NCBI RefSeq assembly: GCF_016597785.1
Contig: NZ_JAENJG010000001.1
Span: 1,426,001-1,490,000, forward strand
DNA length: 64,000 bases
Direction of reading: 5' to 3'
From: Leucobacter sp. L43
GTDB taxonomy: Bacteria; Actinomycetota; Actinomycetes; Actinomycetales; Microbacteriaceae
Shown one piece after another: positions 8,781 to 17,421 of the stretch. How positions within the stretch are numbered: the stretch's first letter is position 1; the number at the start of each line of letters is the position of its first letter. The notes under the pieces were generated by a model. That model worked only from the letters and a program-made list of their open reading frames with translations. It had not been told where the DNA came from and did no database searches. Both the position numbers and the translations under genes were made by a program.

Positions 8781-10964
8781 ATGACCCCTCTGCCGACGAT
8801 CGCCATCATCGGAGTCGGGCCGCGCGGCACGTCGCTCGTCGAGCGCATCGGAGCCCACCTGCACGCAGCCGCCTCCGAGCCCGACACCGCGGGCACTGAC
8901 GGCGCCGAACCCGCACGCGACCTCGAACTGCACCTCATCGAGGAGACTGCATTCGGCGCCGGGCGCATCTGGCGCACCGACCAGACCCGCGAGCTCTGCA
9001 TGAACACCCTCGCCGACGCCGTGACGCTCTTCACCGAGCCCGGCAGCTCCATCACGGGTCCGGTCCGCGTCGGCCCCACACTCTACGAATGGGGGCTGCT
9101 GGCGCTCGCAACGCAGCCGACGAACGAGTCGGCGACGCGCACGACGGTTTCGGATGCGCTCGCCGCGGCGATCGACCGCATTCCGGCGGCGCACGCTGCG
9201 GTGGTCGACGCCCACCCGATCCGACCCGGATTCGCCGATGCGTACCGCCGCGAGCTCGAGGCGTTCCGCCCGGAGTCGCACCCGAGCCGAGCACTCTACG
9301 GCGAGTACCTGGAGTGGTGCCTCGAGCGAGCGATCGCAGAGTTGCCCGATGGCGTGCGCGTGATTCGCCACCGCGAGCGCGCCGTGAGCGTGGTCCAGGG
9401 CGATGCAGGGCGGCAGCGCATCGGCCTGCGCGACGGCGGTGCGGTCGAAGCGGACGCCGTCGTGCTCGCGACCGGGTGGCTGCCGACCATCGAGACAGCG
9501 GAAGAACGCGAGTTCGCAGCAGTACTCGCCGAGCGACCCGAACTGTCGTGGGTGCGACCGGCGAGTCCCGTCGAGCAGGACCTGAGCGGAGTGAGTTCGG
9601 GAGAGCACGTGATCGTGCGCGGAATGGGCATGGGGTTCTTCGACACCATGGCGCTGCTCACGCTCGGGCGCGGCGGCGAGTTCGTCGCCGACGCGCGGGC
9701 GCGCGGTGGGCTGCGCTACGAGCCCTCGGGGCGCGAGCCCGTGCTGCATGTGACCTCGGGGCGCGGAGTCCCGTTCCGCGCGAAGACGCTCTACGGTTCG
9801 CTCCCCCCGCGACCAGAGCAGCGCTTTCTCGCCGGCGTCGACTGGGCGACGGCACCTCGACCCATCGACTTCGACCGCGAGTTCTGGCCGCGCATCGTCG
9901 CCGACGCGCACTTCGACCACTACCGCACACTGCGACGCGTGCGGCCGGACGCGGCGTCGGGCACCGCCGATGACGTCGAGACGGTGATCGCCGCCGCGAT
10001 CCAACCGCATCTCGCCGCCGCTCCCGTCGCGAACCCCGCCTCGGATCGCGACGCCGCTGACGCAGATGCGCTCGAAGCGGTCGCCCAGGACGTGGCTGAC
10101 GCGGTGGCGCCGTTCATCGCGGATGCCGCCGACCGACTCGATCTGCTCGGCGAGATGCGCCCGGTCCGACACGTCTTCGACAGCGCGGAAGCCTTCGACG
10201 CCTGGGTGACGGGACGCGTGTCCCATGATCTCGATGAGGCCGCGCTGGGTCGCGACAGCGCCTGGAAGGCGGGGCTCTGGTCGGTGAGCTCTGCGCGGGG
10301 GGTCGCCAACCGCGTGGGTTCGCTCGGAGGCTTCGACGCCGAATCGAGAGCCTCGGGATTCGCGATGCTCATGGCCGTCGGCGGCATGGCAGGATCCGGA
10401 CCGCCCGCGTTCCGCAACCGCCAGCTGCTGGCGCTCGCCGAGGCCGGGTTCGTGCGCTTCATCGGCCCGAGGGCTCGTGTCGCCATCTCCGACGCGGGGT
10501 TCACGGCCGCGTCGCCGTGCGTGACCGATTCGCAGGTGGCCGCTGCGACACTCATCGATTCCTGGATGCACTTCCATCGCCTCGCCGACAGCTCCGACCC
10601 GCTCGCGCTCGGCCTGGTCGAAGCCGGGCGAGCGCGGCCGTTCCGCATCAGCGCGCGATCCGGCGAACCCCGCGAGACCGGCGCCTTCGACATCGATTCG
10701 GCGACCGGGCTGCTCGTGCACGCCGACGGCTCGCTCGACAACGCGGTGCACGTCGCCGGCATTCCGGTCGATGCGGCGCTCCACGACACGGTGATCAGCC
10801 CGATGCCGGGAACCGATCCTCCGATGCTGCGCGAGACCGATCGCGTGGCGCGCAGTCTCATCGTCGTCGCCCGACGGGCCCGATCCGGGCTCTCGCCGAG
10901 CCGCGGCGCGGCCGCAGACTCCGCCGCCCATCACCGACCGCTCGAAGGAGCCCACCGTGTCTGA
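8781..10964 (+). CDS. FAD/NAD(P)-binding flavoprotein of the pfam13454 type
   Basis: A 727-residue protein starting with a dinucleotide-binding fold (IAIIGVGPRGTSLVERI, residues 5-21) and an FAD-contact region FGAGRIWRTDQ. A second Rossmann-like ATG motif is seen in ADAVVLATGWLP. The C-terminal ~350 residues have no recognised domain. The family is broad and mostly uncharacterised; an N- or C-oxygenase or dehydrogenase role is inferred only. It heads a tightly overlapping operon with an SDR and a sarcosine-oxidase-like enzyme and is divergent from the importer, so it may act on the imported compound. ATG 8781 is chosen because of the -10 immediately upstream. Confidence 0.7.
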   Translation: MTPLPTIAIIGVGPRGTSLVERIGAHLHAAASEPDTAGTDGAEPARDLELHLIEETAFGAGRIWRTDQTRELCMNTLADAVTLFTEPGSSITGPVRVGPTLYEWGLLALATQPTNESATRTTVSDALAAAIDRIPAAHAAVVDAHPIRPGFADAYRRELEAFRPESHPSRALYGEYLEWCLERAIAELPDGVRVIRHRERAVSVVQGDAGRQRIGLRDGGAVEADAVVLATGWLPTIETAEEREFAAVLAERPELSWVRPASPVEQDLSGVSSGEHVIVRGMGMGFFDTMALLTLGRGGEFVADARARGGLRYEPSGREPVLHVTSGRGVPFRAKTLYGSLPPRPEQRFLAGVDWATAPRPIDFDREFWPRIVADAHFDHYRTLRRVRPDAASGTADDVETVIAAAIQPHLAAAPVANPASDRDAADADALEAVAQDVADAVAPFIADAADRLDLLGEMRPVRHVFDSAEAFDAWVTGRVSHDLDEAALGRDSAWKAGLWSVSSARGVANRVGSLGGFDAESRASGFAMLMAVGGMAGSGPPAFRNRQLLALAEAGFVRFIGPRARVAISDAGFTAASPCVTDSQVAAATLIDSWMHFHRLADSSDPLALGLVEAGRARPFRISARSGEPRETGAFDIDSATGLLVHADGSLDNAVHVAGIPVDAALHDTVISPMPGTDPPMLRETDRVARSLIVVARRARSGLSPSRGAAADSAAHHRPLEGAHRV

Positions 10965-11664
10965 CCACCGTTCGAACGACCGCCCCATCGCTCTCGTCAC
11001 AGGTGCTTCCGGCGGCATGGGGCGCGAGATCGTTCGCGACCTCACCCGCACCCATCGCGTCATCGCCGTCGGGCGCAACGCCGGGCGTCTCGACGCGGTC
11101 GTCGCAGAGACCGGTGCCACCGCGTGGCAGCTCGATGTCACCGAACACGAAGCGTTCTCGCGCAGGATCGCCGACCTCGACCGACTCGACGTGCTCGTGC
11201 ACGCTGCGGCGATCGGCGAGCATCTCTCAGTCGAGACAGCCGACGCATCGGCCTGGGAACGCCATCTGGCCAGCAATGTGACCGGGCCCGCGCTCATCAC
11301 CCGCGCAGCGCTCCCCCTCCTGCGCGCCGCCGCTGCGACCGTCGTCTTCATCGGTTCGGGCGCGGGCACCCGTCCGGTCGCGGGCAGCGCCGTCTACACC
11401 GCGTCGAAGCACGCTCTGCGCGGCCTCGCCGACGTCCTGCGCATCGACGAAGAACCGCACCGGGTGCGCGTCGTCACGATCGCTCCCGGGCAGACGGACA
11501 CGGACATGCTGCGCGCCGGCATCCCGGCGGATCAGTACCGGCCCGAGCGATACATCCGCCCGCAGTCCGTCGCGGAGACCGTGCGCTTCGTCGTCGACGC
11601 TCCCGCAGACGTCCAGCTCACCGACATCGCCGTACGCCCGCGACAAGAGATCGCACGACTGTGA
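10957..11664 (+). CDS. Short-chain dehydrogenase/reductase
   Basis: A 235-residue classical SDR with cofactor motif TGASGGMG (residues 14-21) and active-site YTASK (Tyr-X-X-X-Lys) preceded by the Ser in FIGSGAG. The Arg-rich start of the second strand (VGRNAGR) suggests NADP(H). It starts at GTG 10957 with GAAGGAG 6 bases upstream, overlaps the flavoprotein gene by 8 bases, and overlaps the next gene as GTGA. Substrate unknown; from its context it may oxidise or reduce a product of the neighbouring flavoenzymes. Confidence 0.85.
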   Translation: MSDHRSNDRPIALVTGASGGMGREIVRDLTRTHRVIAVGRNAGRLDAVVAETGATAWQLDVTEHEAFSRRIADLDRLDVLVHAAAIGEHLSVETADASAWERHLASNVTGPALITRAALPLLRAAAATVVFIGSGAGTRPVAGSAVYTASKHALRGLADVLRIDEEPHRVRVVTIAPGQTDTDMLRAGIPADQYRPERYIRPQSVAETVRFVVDAPADVQLTDIAVRPRQEIARL

Positions 11665-12797
11665 GCGAGCCCACCGACCACCTCGTGATCGGCGGCGGCG
11701 CCATGGGTCTCGCCACGGCCCGGCAGTTCGCCTCCCGCGGAGCGAGCGTGCGTCTGCTCGAACGCTTCGAAGCGCACCACACTCGCGGCGCGTCGCACGG
11801 CTCGACGCGCAACCTCAACAACGCGTACGACGAGCCCGCGTACCTCGACCTCTTCGACGAGGCGACCACGCTGTGGCGCACGCTCGAATCCGAGACCCGC
11901 ACCGAGCTGCTCGGCCTCCACGGACTCGTGACGCACGGAGACGAGAGCGTGGTCGCGTCCGCACACGATGCGCTCCTCGCGCGCGGAGCTGCGGTGTCGC
12001 TGCTCTCGGCCGACGAGGCTGGCACCCGCTGGCCGGGGATGCGCTTCGCAGGCGGCGCGCTGCTCAGCGCGGATGCCGGCATCGTGCACGCCGCACGTGC
12101 GCTCGCAGCGCTCGAGACGAGCGCGATCCGCCACGGGGCGATCGTGGAGCGCGGCGAACAGGTGCTGCGCATCGAGACGAGCGCGAACGACGCCCGGGTG
12201 CGCGTGACGAGCCGCGGCCGCGAGGGCGGCATCCGCGAGCTGGTCGCCGATCATGTGACCGTCGCCGCCGGCGCGTGGACGGCGCCGCTGCTCGACGGCC
12301 TAGTCGAACTGCCGTCGCTCACCGTCACCGAGGAGCATCCGGCACATTTCGCGCCGCGATCGGCGTCGATCCCGTGGCCGTCGTTCAACCATCTGCTGCC
12401 GCCCGAGCTGCTGGCGAGCTTCGCCGCCCCCGTCTACGGGATGCCGAGCCCCGGAGAAGGCGTGAAGGTCGGTTTCCACAGGGTCGGCGAGACCGTCGAC
12501 CCTGACGCCCGCCCGTTCCGCGCGAGCGATGCCCAGCGCGCGACGCTGCGGCGGTACGTCACCGAATGGTTCCCGGGGCTCGACCCGGACTCGCCGACCG
12601 AGATCAGTTGCACGTACACCTCGACCGACTCGGGGAGATTCGTGCTCGACACGGTCGGCCCGATCACCGTGGGTGCGGGGTTCTCCGGCCACGGGTTCAA
12701 GTTCACACCCGCGATCGGTCGCGTGCTCGCCGACGCGGCGATGGGGCACTCGACTCCGCCCGAGTTCTTCCTGCTGGCAGCCCACGGGGCCCGGTAA
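11661..12797 (+). CDS. FAD-dependent amine oxidase, sarcosine oxidase/SolA-like
   Basis: A 378-residue DAO-fold oxidase. It has the N-terminal GGGAMGLATARQFASRG, the SHGSTRNLNNAY active-site entry typical of monomeric sarcosine and N-methyltryptophan oxidases, and a Cys in SCTYTSTDSGRFVLD at the position where that group attaches FAD covalently. GAGFSGHGFKFTPAIG closes the flavin site. Such enzymes oxidise secondary N-methyl amines with oxygen, giving aldehyde and hydrogen peroxide. The real start is GTG 11661, overlapping the SDR stop; coding upstream in this frame is unsupported. It converges with an NCS1 permease gene 39 bases away. Confidence 0.85.
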   Translation: MSEPTDHLVIGGGAMGLATARQFASRGASVRLLERFEAHHTRGASHGSTRNLNNAYDEPAYLDLFDEATTLWRTLESETRTELLGLHGLVTHGDESVVASAHDALLARGAAVSLLSADEAGTRWPGMRFAGGALLSADAGIVHAARALAALETSAIRHGAIVERGEQVLRIETSANDARVRVTSRGREGGIRELVADHVTVAAGAWTAPLLDGLVELPSLTVTEEHPAHFAPRSASIPWPSFNHLLPPELLASFAAPVYGMPSPGEGVKVGFHRVGETVDPDARPFRASDAQRATLRRYVTEWFPGLDPDSPTEISCTYTSTDSGRFVLDTVGPITVGAGFSGHGFKFTPAIGRVLADAAMGHSTPPEFFLLAAHGAR

Positions 12798-12836
12798 CCG
12801 CCGGTTTCCCGCCGAACCCCTGTGGGCGCGCCGCGC

Positions 12837-14285
12837 TCAGGCGGAGCCGGTGTGCGACTCCGAGGCGGTGCGCGACTCCGAGGCCGACGCCGAGTCCTGC
12901 TCGAGCGTGCGGCGTTGGGCGCGGCGGCGTACGAGCAGCAGGTAGACCGCTGCCGTCACCGCGAAGCCGACGAGCCAGGCGATGTCGATGCCCTGCAGCG
13001 GTTCGGCGAGGGGCCCGGTGAACAGCGGGGTGATCATGAACGGGACCTGTGCGAGCAGTCCGATCCCGTAGCTCGAGAGCCCCACCGCATTCCACTTGCC
13101 GTAGCGGCCACCGGTCGGATCGAAGAGATCCGCGACCACGTAGTGCCCCTTCTGCACGATGAAGTAATCGGCGAGATTGATCGCCGACCACGGAATCAGC
13201 ACGTACAGCAGCAGCGTCAGGAAGCTCTCGAACATCGTCATGAAGTCCCCCTGACCCAGAATCGCGATGAGGGTGGCGAGTACGCCGCAGACGATCGTGG
13301 TCCAGACCCGCGTGCCGGAGGTGATGACGGTCTTGAAGTTCGATTGCATCACCGTGAGCGCGTTCATCACTGCCGAGTACAGCTCGACGCCGTTGATGAG
13401 CGCTGAACTGACCGCGAAGATGATGAGCACGACCATGCCGACCGGGCCGAGGAAGTCACCGAGGGCCGCGAGCGGGTTCTCCGGGTTCGCGGCTCCGAGC
13501 AGCACACCGAGCGTCATCACGAACACCGAGCTGACCACGAGCCCCAGGTACGTGCTCCAGAACGCGGTCTTCGGTCCGGTCGCCTTCGGCAGGTACCGCG
13601 AGTAGTCGGAGACGTACGGCGCATACGCGAGCTGCCAGACGATGCCGATCGCGAGCATGGCGAAGAAGCCCTCGTAGGTGAACGCGGCTTCCGCCCGCTG
13701 CGAGGTCACCTCCGGCTTCGTCCAGAACATGATCATCGACACGGTGACCGCCACCGCGATCACGATCGACAACCACACCATCGTCTTGCGCAGCAGGTCG
13801 TAGCCGAAGACGCAGAGCACGATCCCGATCGCAGCGAAAGCGAGGATCGCGACCGTCCCGTTGAAGTCGGGGAAGACCGCCGCGAGCGCATCTTTCGCGA
13901 CGATCAGGATGCTCGCGAAGAACCCCATGAACATCACGAATGCGATCAGCGCGAAGAGGCTCGCTCCGAGATATCCGAATTGCGCGCGAGCCTGCAGCAT
14001 CTGCGGGATCCCGAGATGCGGCCCCTGCGAGGCGTGCAGGGCGGAGCCGAACGCGCCGATCACATTCCCCGCGAGAATCGCGACGATGCTCCACCCGATC
14101 GGCAGCCCGTACGCGCCGCTCGCGACGGCACCGGTGACCACGGTGAGAGGCATCATGTTCAGCCCGACCCAGATCGCGAAGAGCGACCAGTTCGTGCCCG
14201 TCCGCTCGTTCTCGGGAATGGGCATGATGTGCTGTTGTTCGAATCGCACGAATGTCTGCGTGACGACGGGTGGTTCCTGCGTCAT
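12837..14285 (-). CDS. NCS1-family purine/pyrimidine-type permease (copy 1)
   Basis: A 482-residue secondary transporter with 12 predicted membrane segments. Family hallmarks are the early FEQQHIMPIPENERT, the TM1 region IWVGLNMMPLTVV, and the central APYVSDYSRYLP block. NCS1 proteins take up cytosine, allantoin, hydantoins or related bases with H+ or Na+. The cytoplasmic tail is Ser/Glu-rich (EQDSASASESRTASES). AAAGGAG lies 7 bases before ATG 14285. The gene follows the aminotransferase and is clearly homologous to a second NCS1 gene in the same island. Confidence 0.9.
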   Translation of the reverse strand: MTQEPPVVTQTFVRFEQQHIMPIPENERTGTNWSLFAIWVGLNMMPLTVVTGAVASGAYGLPIGWSIVAILAGNVIGAFGSALHASQGPHLGIPQMLQARAQFGYLGASLFALIAFVMFMGFFASILIVAKDALAAVFPDFNGTVAILAFAAIGIVLCVFGYDLLRKTMVWLSIVIAVAVTVSMIMFWTKPEVTSQRAEAAFTYEGFFAMLAIGIVWQLAYAPYVSDYSRYLPKATGPKTAFWSTYLGLVVSSVFVMTLGVLLGAANPENPLAALGDFLGPVGMVVLIIFAVSSALINGVELYSAVMNALTVMQSNFKTVITSGTRVWTTIVCGVLATLIAILGQGDFMTMFESFLTLLLYVLIPWSAINLADYFIVQKGHYVVADLFDPTGGRYGKWNAVGLSSYGIGLLAQVPFMITPLFTGPLAEPLQGIDIAWLVGFAVTAAVYLLLVRRRAQRRTLEQDSASASESRTASESHTGSA

Positions 14286-14380
14286 GGTTCTCTCCTTTGA
14301 GGCTTCGCCGCGCGGGAACCGTCCCGAGCAGCACAGGATCGCCCCCGCTATCCGCGTGAGGCGTGAAGGGCGACTCGGGT

Positions 14381-14402
14381 CGAGCATCCACGATGATGCT
14401 CG
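14381..14402. terminator. Short hairpin between aminotransferase and NCS1 permease genes
   Basis: A perfect 8-bp stem, CGAGCATC (14381-14388) with GATGCTCG (14395-14402), lies 26 bases after the aminotransferase stop in a 142-base gap. No U-tract follows, so it may be a weak terminator or an mRNA-stabilising element that lowers expression of the downstream permease. Confidence 0.35.
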
Positions 14403-14427
14403 GCCGAGCCGCCCACGAGCGCAGCCG

Positions 14428-15864
14428 CTAGAGGCCTGCTCCGTCGGAGGCGATGGTGAAGGCCTGGTCGAGCAGCGACGCGAGCTCGTCGATGTCTTCG
14501 CGCGTCATCACCAGGGGCGGCGACACCTGCACGAGCGGGTTGCCCTCCGCGTCGATCGCGACGCGGCAGATGAGGCCGACCTCTGCGAGCGCCGGATTCA
14601 GGTGCCCGCTGACGAAGTCGCCCGCAGAGAGGGGATCAGCGGCCCAGCGCTTGGCCGCGTGGTCGGTGACCAGCTCGAAGCTGCGGTGGAAGCCGTCGCC
14701 GCGCAGGTCGCCGACGATCTTGACGTGCTTCGCAGCGACCTCGCCGAGCTTCTCGCCCAGGTACGGGCTCAGGGCTGCAACGTTCTCGACGACGCCTTCG
14801 CGCTCCATGATCTCGAGGTTCTTCAACGCCGCTGCACACGCGACGGGGTGCCCGCCGTAGGTCAGCGCGTGGTTGAACATGCCGACGGGCCCGTCCAGCA
14901 CGGTCTCGATGATCCGATCGCTCGCGATGACGCCGCCGAGGGGAACGTACGCCGACGCGATTCCCTTGGCGAACGTGATCATGTCGGGCTGGAACCCGTA
15001 GTGCGCGGAACCGAACCACGACCCGAGACGGCCGTATCCGGTGATGACCTCGTCGGCGATGAGCAGGATGCCGTATGTGTCGCACAGCGCGCGCACACCG
15101 GCGAAGTACTCGGATGTCGGAGGCGTCAGGCTGCCGCCGGCGTTCTGCAGCGGTTCCATGATGAGCGCAGCGATCGTATCCGCGCCCTCCTGCACGATCA
15201 GCGACTCCAGCTCGCCGAGCAGGAACTCGGTGGTCTGCGCCGCGGTCTCGCCTTCAGGCCGACGGTAGCGCTTCGTGTTGTGCGTGTGCCGCACTCCGTT
15301 CATGAGCGGCTCGAACATCTTGCGCACGTCGGTCATGCCGTTGAGCGACATCGCGCCGAAGCTGGTGCCGTGGTACGCGACACGACGCGCGATGAACTTG
15401 TACCGCGCGTGGTCACCGCGAGTGATGTGGTACTGGCGCGCGAGCTTGATCGCGGCCTCGTTCGATTCGCCGCCGCCCGACGCGAAGAACACGCGGTTCA
15501 GGTCGCCGGGCGCGAGTTCGGCGATCTTCTGCGCCAGTAGTGCTGCGGGTGGATGCGTGACGCTCCATGTTGTCTGGAAGGGGAGCGTGGCGAGCTGCTC
15601 GCGCACCGCTTCGCCGACCTCTGCGCCATGCGTGTATCCGAGCTGCACGCAGAAGAGACCGGCGAGACCGTCGAAGAACTGGCGCCCGCTCTCGTCGAAG
15701 ACGGAGCAGTGCTCCCCCCGCACGAACACCGGGAGTTCGTCGTCGCGATACTTGCTCGCCGGCGTGAAGTTCATCACGAGATGACGCTTGGCGATCTCGG
15801 CGATTCCGCTCGGCACCTCGGCTGCGGCCTCGCGGTCCGAGAGCGTCTCTGGCTGCAAAGTCAT
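14428..15864 (-). CDS. Class III (omega) aminotransferase
   Basis: A 478-residue PLP enzyme. It has the substrate-side AGLFCVQLGYTH, phosphate-binding SGGGESNEAAIKLARQYH, the pyridine-nitrogen aspartate in LIADEVITGYGRLG, and the Schiff-base lysine in TFAKGIAS. The sequence is closest in style to beta-alanine, taurine or other omega-amino acid:pyruvate transaminases, but the exact substrate cannot be read. AAAGGA stands 8 bases before ATG 15864. Its promoter region carries two palindromes. Together with the amidase, aldehyde dehydrogenase and SDR it fits stepwise breakdown of an omega-amino compound. Confidence 0.9.
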   Translation of the reverse strand: MTLQPETLSDREAAAEVPSGIAEIAKRHLVMNFTPASKYRDDELPVFVRGEHCSVFDESGRQFFDGLAGLFCVQLGYTHGAEVGEAVREQLATLPFQTTWSVTHPPAALLAQKIAELAPGDLNRVFFASGGGESNEAAIKLARQYHITRGDHARYKFIARRVAYHGTSFGAMSLNGMTDVRKMFEPLMNGVRHTHNTKRYRRPEGETAAQTTEFLLGELESLIVQEGADTIAALIMEPLQNAGGSLTPPTSEYFAGVRALCDTYGILLIADEVITGYGRLGSWFGSAHYGFQPDMITFAKGIASAYVPLGGVIASDRIIETVLDGPVGMFNHALTYGGHPVACAAALKNLEIMEREGVVENVAALSPYLGEKLGEVAAKHVKIVGDLRGDGFHRSFELVTDHAAKRWAADPLSAGDFVSGHLNPALAEVGLICRVAIDAEGNPLVQVSPPLVMTREDIDELASLLDQAFTIASDGAGL

Positions 15865-15907
15865 GTTCTGTGTCCTTTCAGTCGTCGGTGACTGGACGGA
15901 AGACCGT

Positions 15908-15974
15908 CATTGGTTCCCAATGGTTCCAGGGCCGGATCGATCGGTAAAATAGTCTTTTGATGTGATCTAGATCA
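15908..15974 (-). promoter_or_regulatory. Promoter with two palindromes upstream of the aminotransferase
   Basis: Minus-strand -10 TATTTT (15946-15951) is followed by a transcript start near 15939. A perfect 12-bp palindrome TGATCTAGATCA (15963-15974) covers the -35 position with a 17-base spacer and overlaps the amidase stop codon. A second inverted repeat, CATTGG-TTC-CCAATG (15908-15922), lies just inside the transcript. Both are well placed for repressor binding. Confidence 0.5.
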
Positions 15975-17363
15975 TTTCAATTGATCGGCATGTTCGTGCA
16001 ACCGGCGGGCCACGCGTCCGGCCACCTCGATGAGCCGGCGATCGGCGAAGCGCGCCCCTTCGAGTGTGAGCCCCACAGGGAGACCTTCGGAGTAACGGGG
16101 CGCTGGCACAGTGAGAGCCGGGGCGCCCGCCACCGAGCCCGGGTTCACATTCCGCGTTGCGCGCACGAAGACTCCGGCATCGCCTGGCGCCCGCTCGCCC
16201 ATGGCCGCCTCGGCCCGTGGACGAGGAGCCTCGAGCAACGAGGCGACCATCGGCACGGATGGGTAGAGCAGGGCGTCGAGCGCATACGCTGTGTGGAACT
16301 CCGTGTGCATGCGCTGCAGAGCGCTGCGCAGCCTCAGCGCCGCCGCGTACCCGTGCTGATCATTGCGGTGCCCGAGCGACTCGTCGAGCAGATCGCGAAC
16401 CTCCGCGCGGGCAACTCGATCGCGAAGCTCGCCGAACGGGATCGGCTCCGGCAGCCGGCCGAGATAGCGCGTCAGCTCGTGTGAGATTTCGTAGAGCTCG
16501 ATAGTGGTTCCGCACGACCGCTCCGCTCGGTGCAGGCCCGGATCCACCACCGGTACCAGCTCGATGTCGGGTACTTGGGCGAGAATCAGCAACGCCTCCA
16601 TCCATGCACGCGCGACCTCGGCGTCGCAGTGCGTCACCCACTCTGAGTCCTCATCGGGAATCCCGATGCGCATCCGAGAGCGCTTCGGTGGACGCCCGCT
16701 TCGGTGCCCCTGGTATCGGGGGGCGACCACGCGATCCACCTCGGCGATCCACTGCACGGATTCGGCGATCACGCCGACCGTATCGCGCGTGCTCGAGAGC
16801 GGCACAGTCCCCTGAGCGGACCAGCGGCCCGTCGATGGGCGGAAACCGTAGACTCCGCACCACGCGGCTGGAATGGTGATCGATCCCCCAGTGTCGGTGC
16901 CGAGCGCGAAGGGGACGATCCCCGCGGCCACTGCTGCACCCGAGCCCCCCGATGAGCCACCGGCGCTCCGACGCGAATCCCGCGGATTCACGGTCGCGGG
17001 GAACGCGGCTGCGCTCGACGTGACGCCGAGTGCGAGCTCGTGCATGCCCGTCTTGCCGATCAACACCGCACCGACAGCGCGAAGCGCAGCGACCACCGGG
17101 CTCTCTGCAGTGCCCGACGTGCCGAGCAACGCCGGAGTATTCGCGGTGGTCGGGAAGCCGCGCGCTTCGAGATTGTCTTTCGCTGCGAAGGGCACCCCGG
17201 CGAACGCGGCTCGGGGATGAGACGACCGCGGCGCCGACTCCGCCACGGCGATGAAGCTTCGAAACGGGTCATGCCGAGCCCGCTCGAGCGCGTGCAGCAC
17301 GAGCACGCCGTCTTCGCCCGTCGACCGGGTGAGCCCGTCGCCGGCATCCGCAATCGTACTCAT
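15972..17363 (-). CDS. Amidase-signature family amidohydrolase
   Basis: A 463-residue enzyme with the full Ser-cisSer-Lys triad: the lysine in PFAAKDNLE, the cis-serine in [18 protein letters not shown] and the nucleophilic serine in [12 protein letters not shown]. Amidase-signature enzymes hydrolyse amides, carbamates or carry out tRNA transamidation. No GatB/GatC partner is present here and the C-terminus lacks a GatA-specific extension, so a catabolic amide hydrolase is likelier. ATG 17363 has GGGAG 5 bases upstream. It lies just behind a strong hairpin that follows the NCS1 gene. Confidence 0.88.
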   Translation of the reverse strand: MSTIADAGDGLTRSTGEDGVLVLHALERARHDPFRSFIAVAESAPRSSHPRAAFAGVPFAAKDNLEARGFPTTANTPALLGTSGTAESPVVAALRAVGAVLIGKTGMHELALGVTSSAAAFPATVNPRDSRRSAGGSSGGSGAAVAAGIVPFALGTDTGGSITIPAAWCGVYGFRPSTGRWSAQGTVPLSSTRDTVGVIAESVQWIAEVDRVVAPRYQGHRSGRPPKRSRMRIGIPDEDSEWVTHCDAEVARAWMEALLILAQVPDIELVPVVDPGLHRAERSCGTTIELYEISHELTRYLGRLPEPIPFGELRDRVARAEVRDLLDESLGHRNDQHGYAAALRLRSALQRMHTEFHTAYALDALLYPSVPMVASLLEAPRPRAEAAMGERAPGDAGVFVRATRNVNPGSVAGAPALTVPAPRYSEGLPVGLTLEGARFADRRLIEVAGRVARRLHEHADQLK

Positions 17364-17376
17364 CAACGCTCCCTGG

Positions 17377-17407
17377 CTCGAGGCCGCCGGCCCCCGGCGG
17401 CCTCGAG
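17377..17407 (-). terminator. 14-bp perfect hairpin between NCS1 permease and amidase genes
   Basis: CTCGAGGCCGCCGG (17377-17390), a 3-base loop, and CCGGCGGCCTCGAG (17394-17407). It begins 14 bases after the NCS1 stop and ends 13 bases before the amidase start. It probably terminates most permease transcripts, so the amidase may depend on read-through. Confidence 0.55.
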
Positions 17408-17421
17408 CGGATTCGATCGGC

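Noticed and set aside
15972-17363. GatA subunit of Glu-tRNA amidotransferase
   Set aside because: No gatB or gatC adjacent and the sequence lies in a catabolic cluster; only the general amidase signature is shared.
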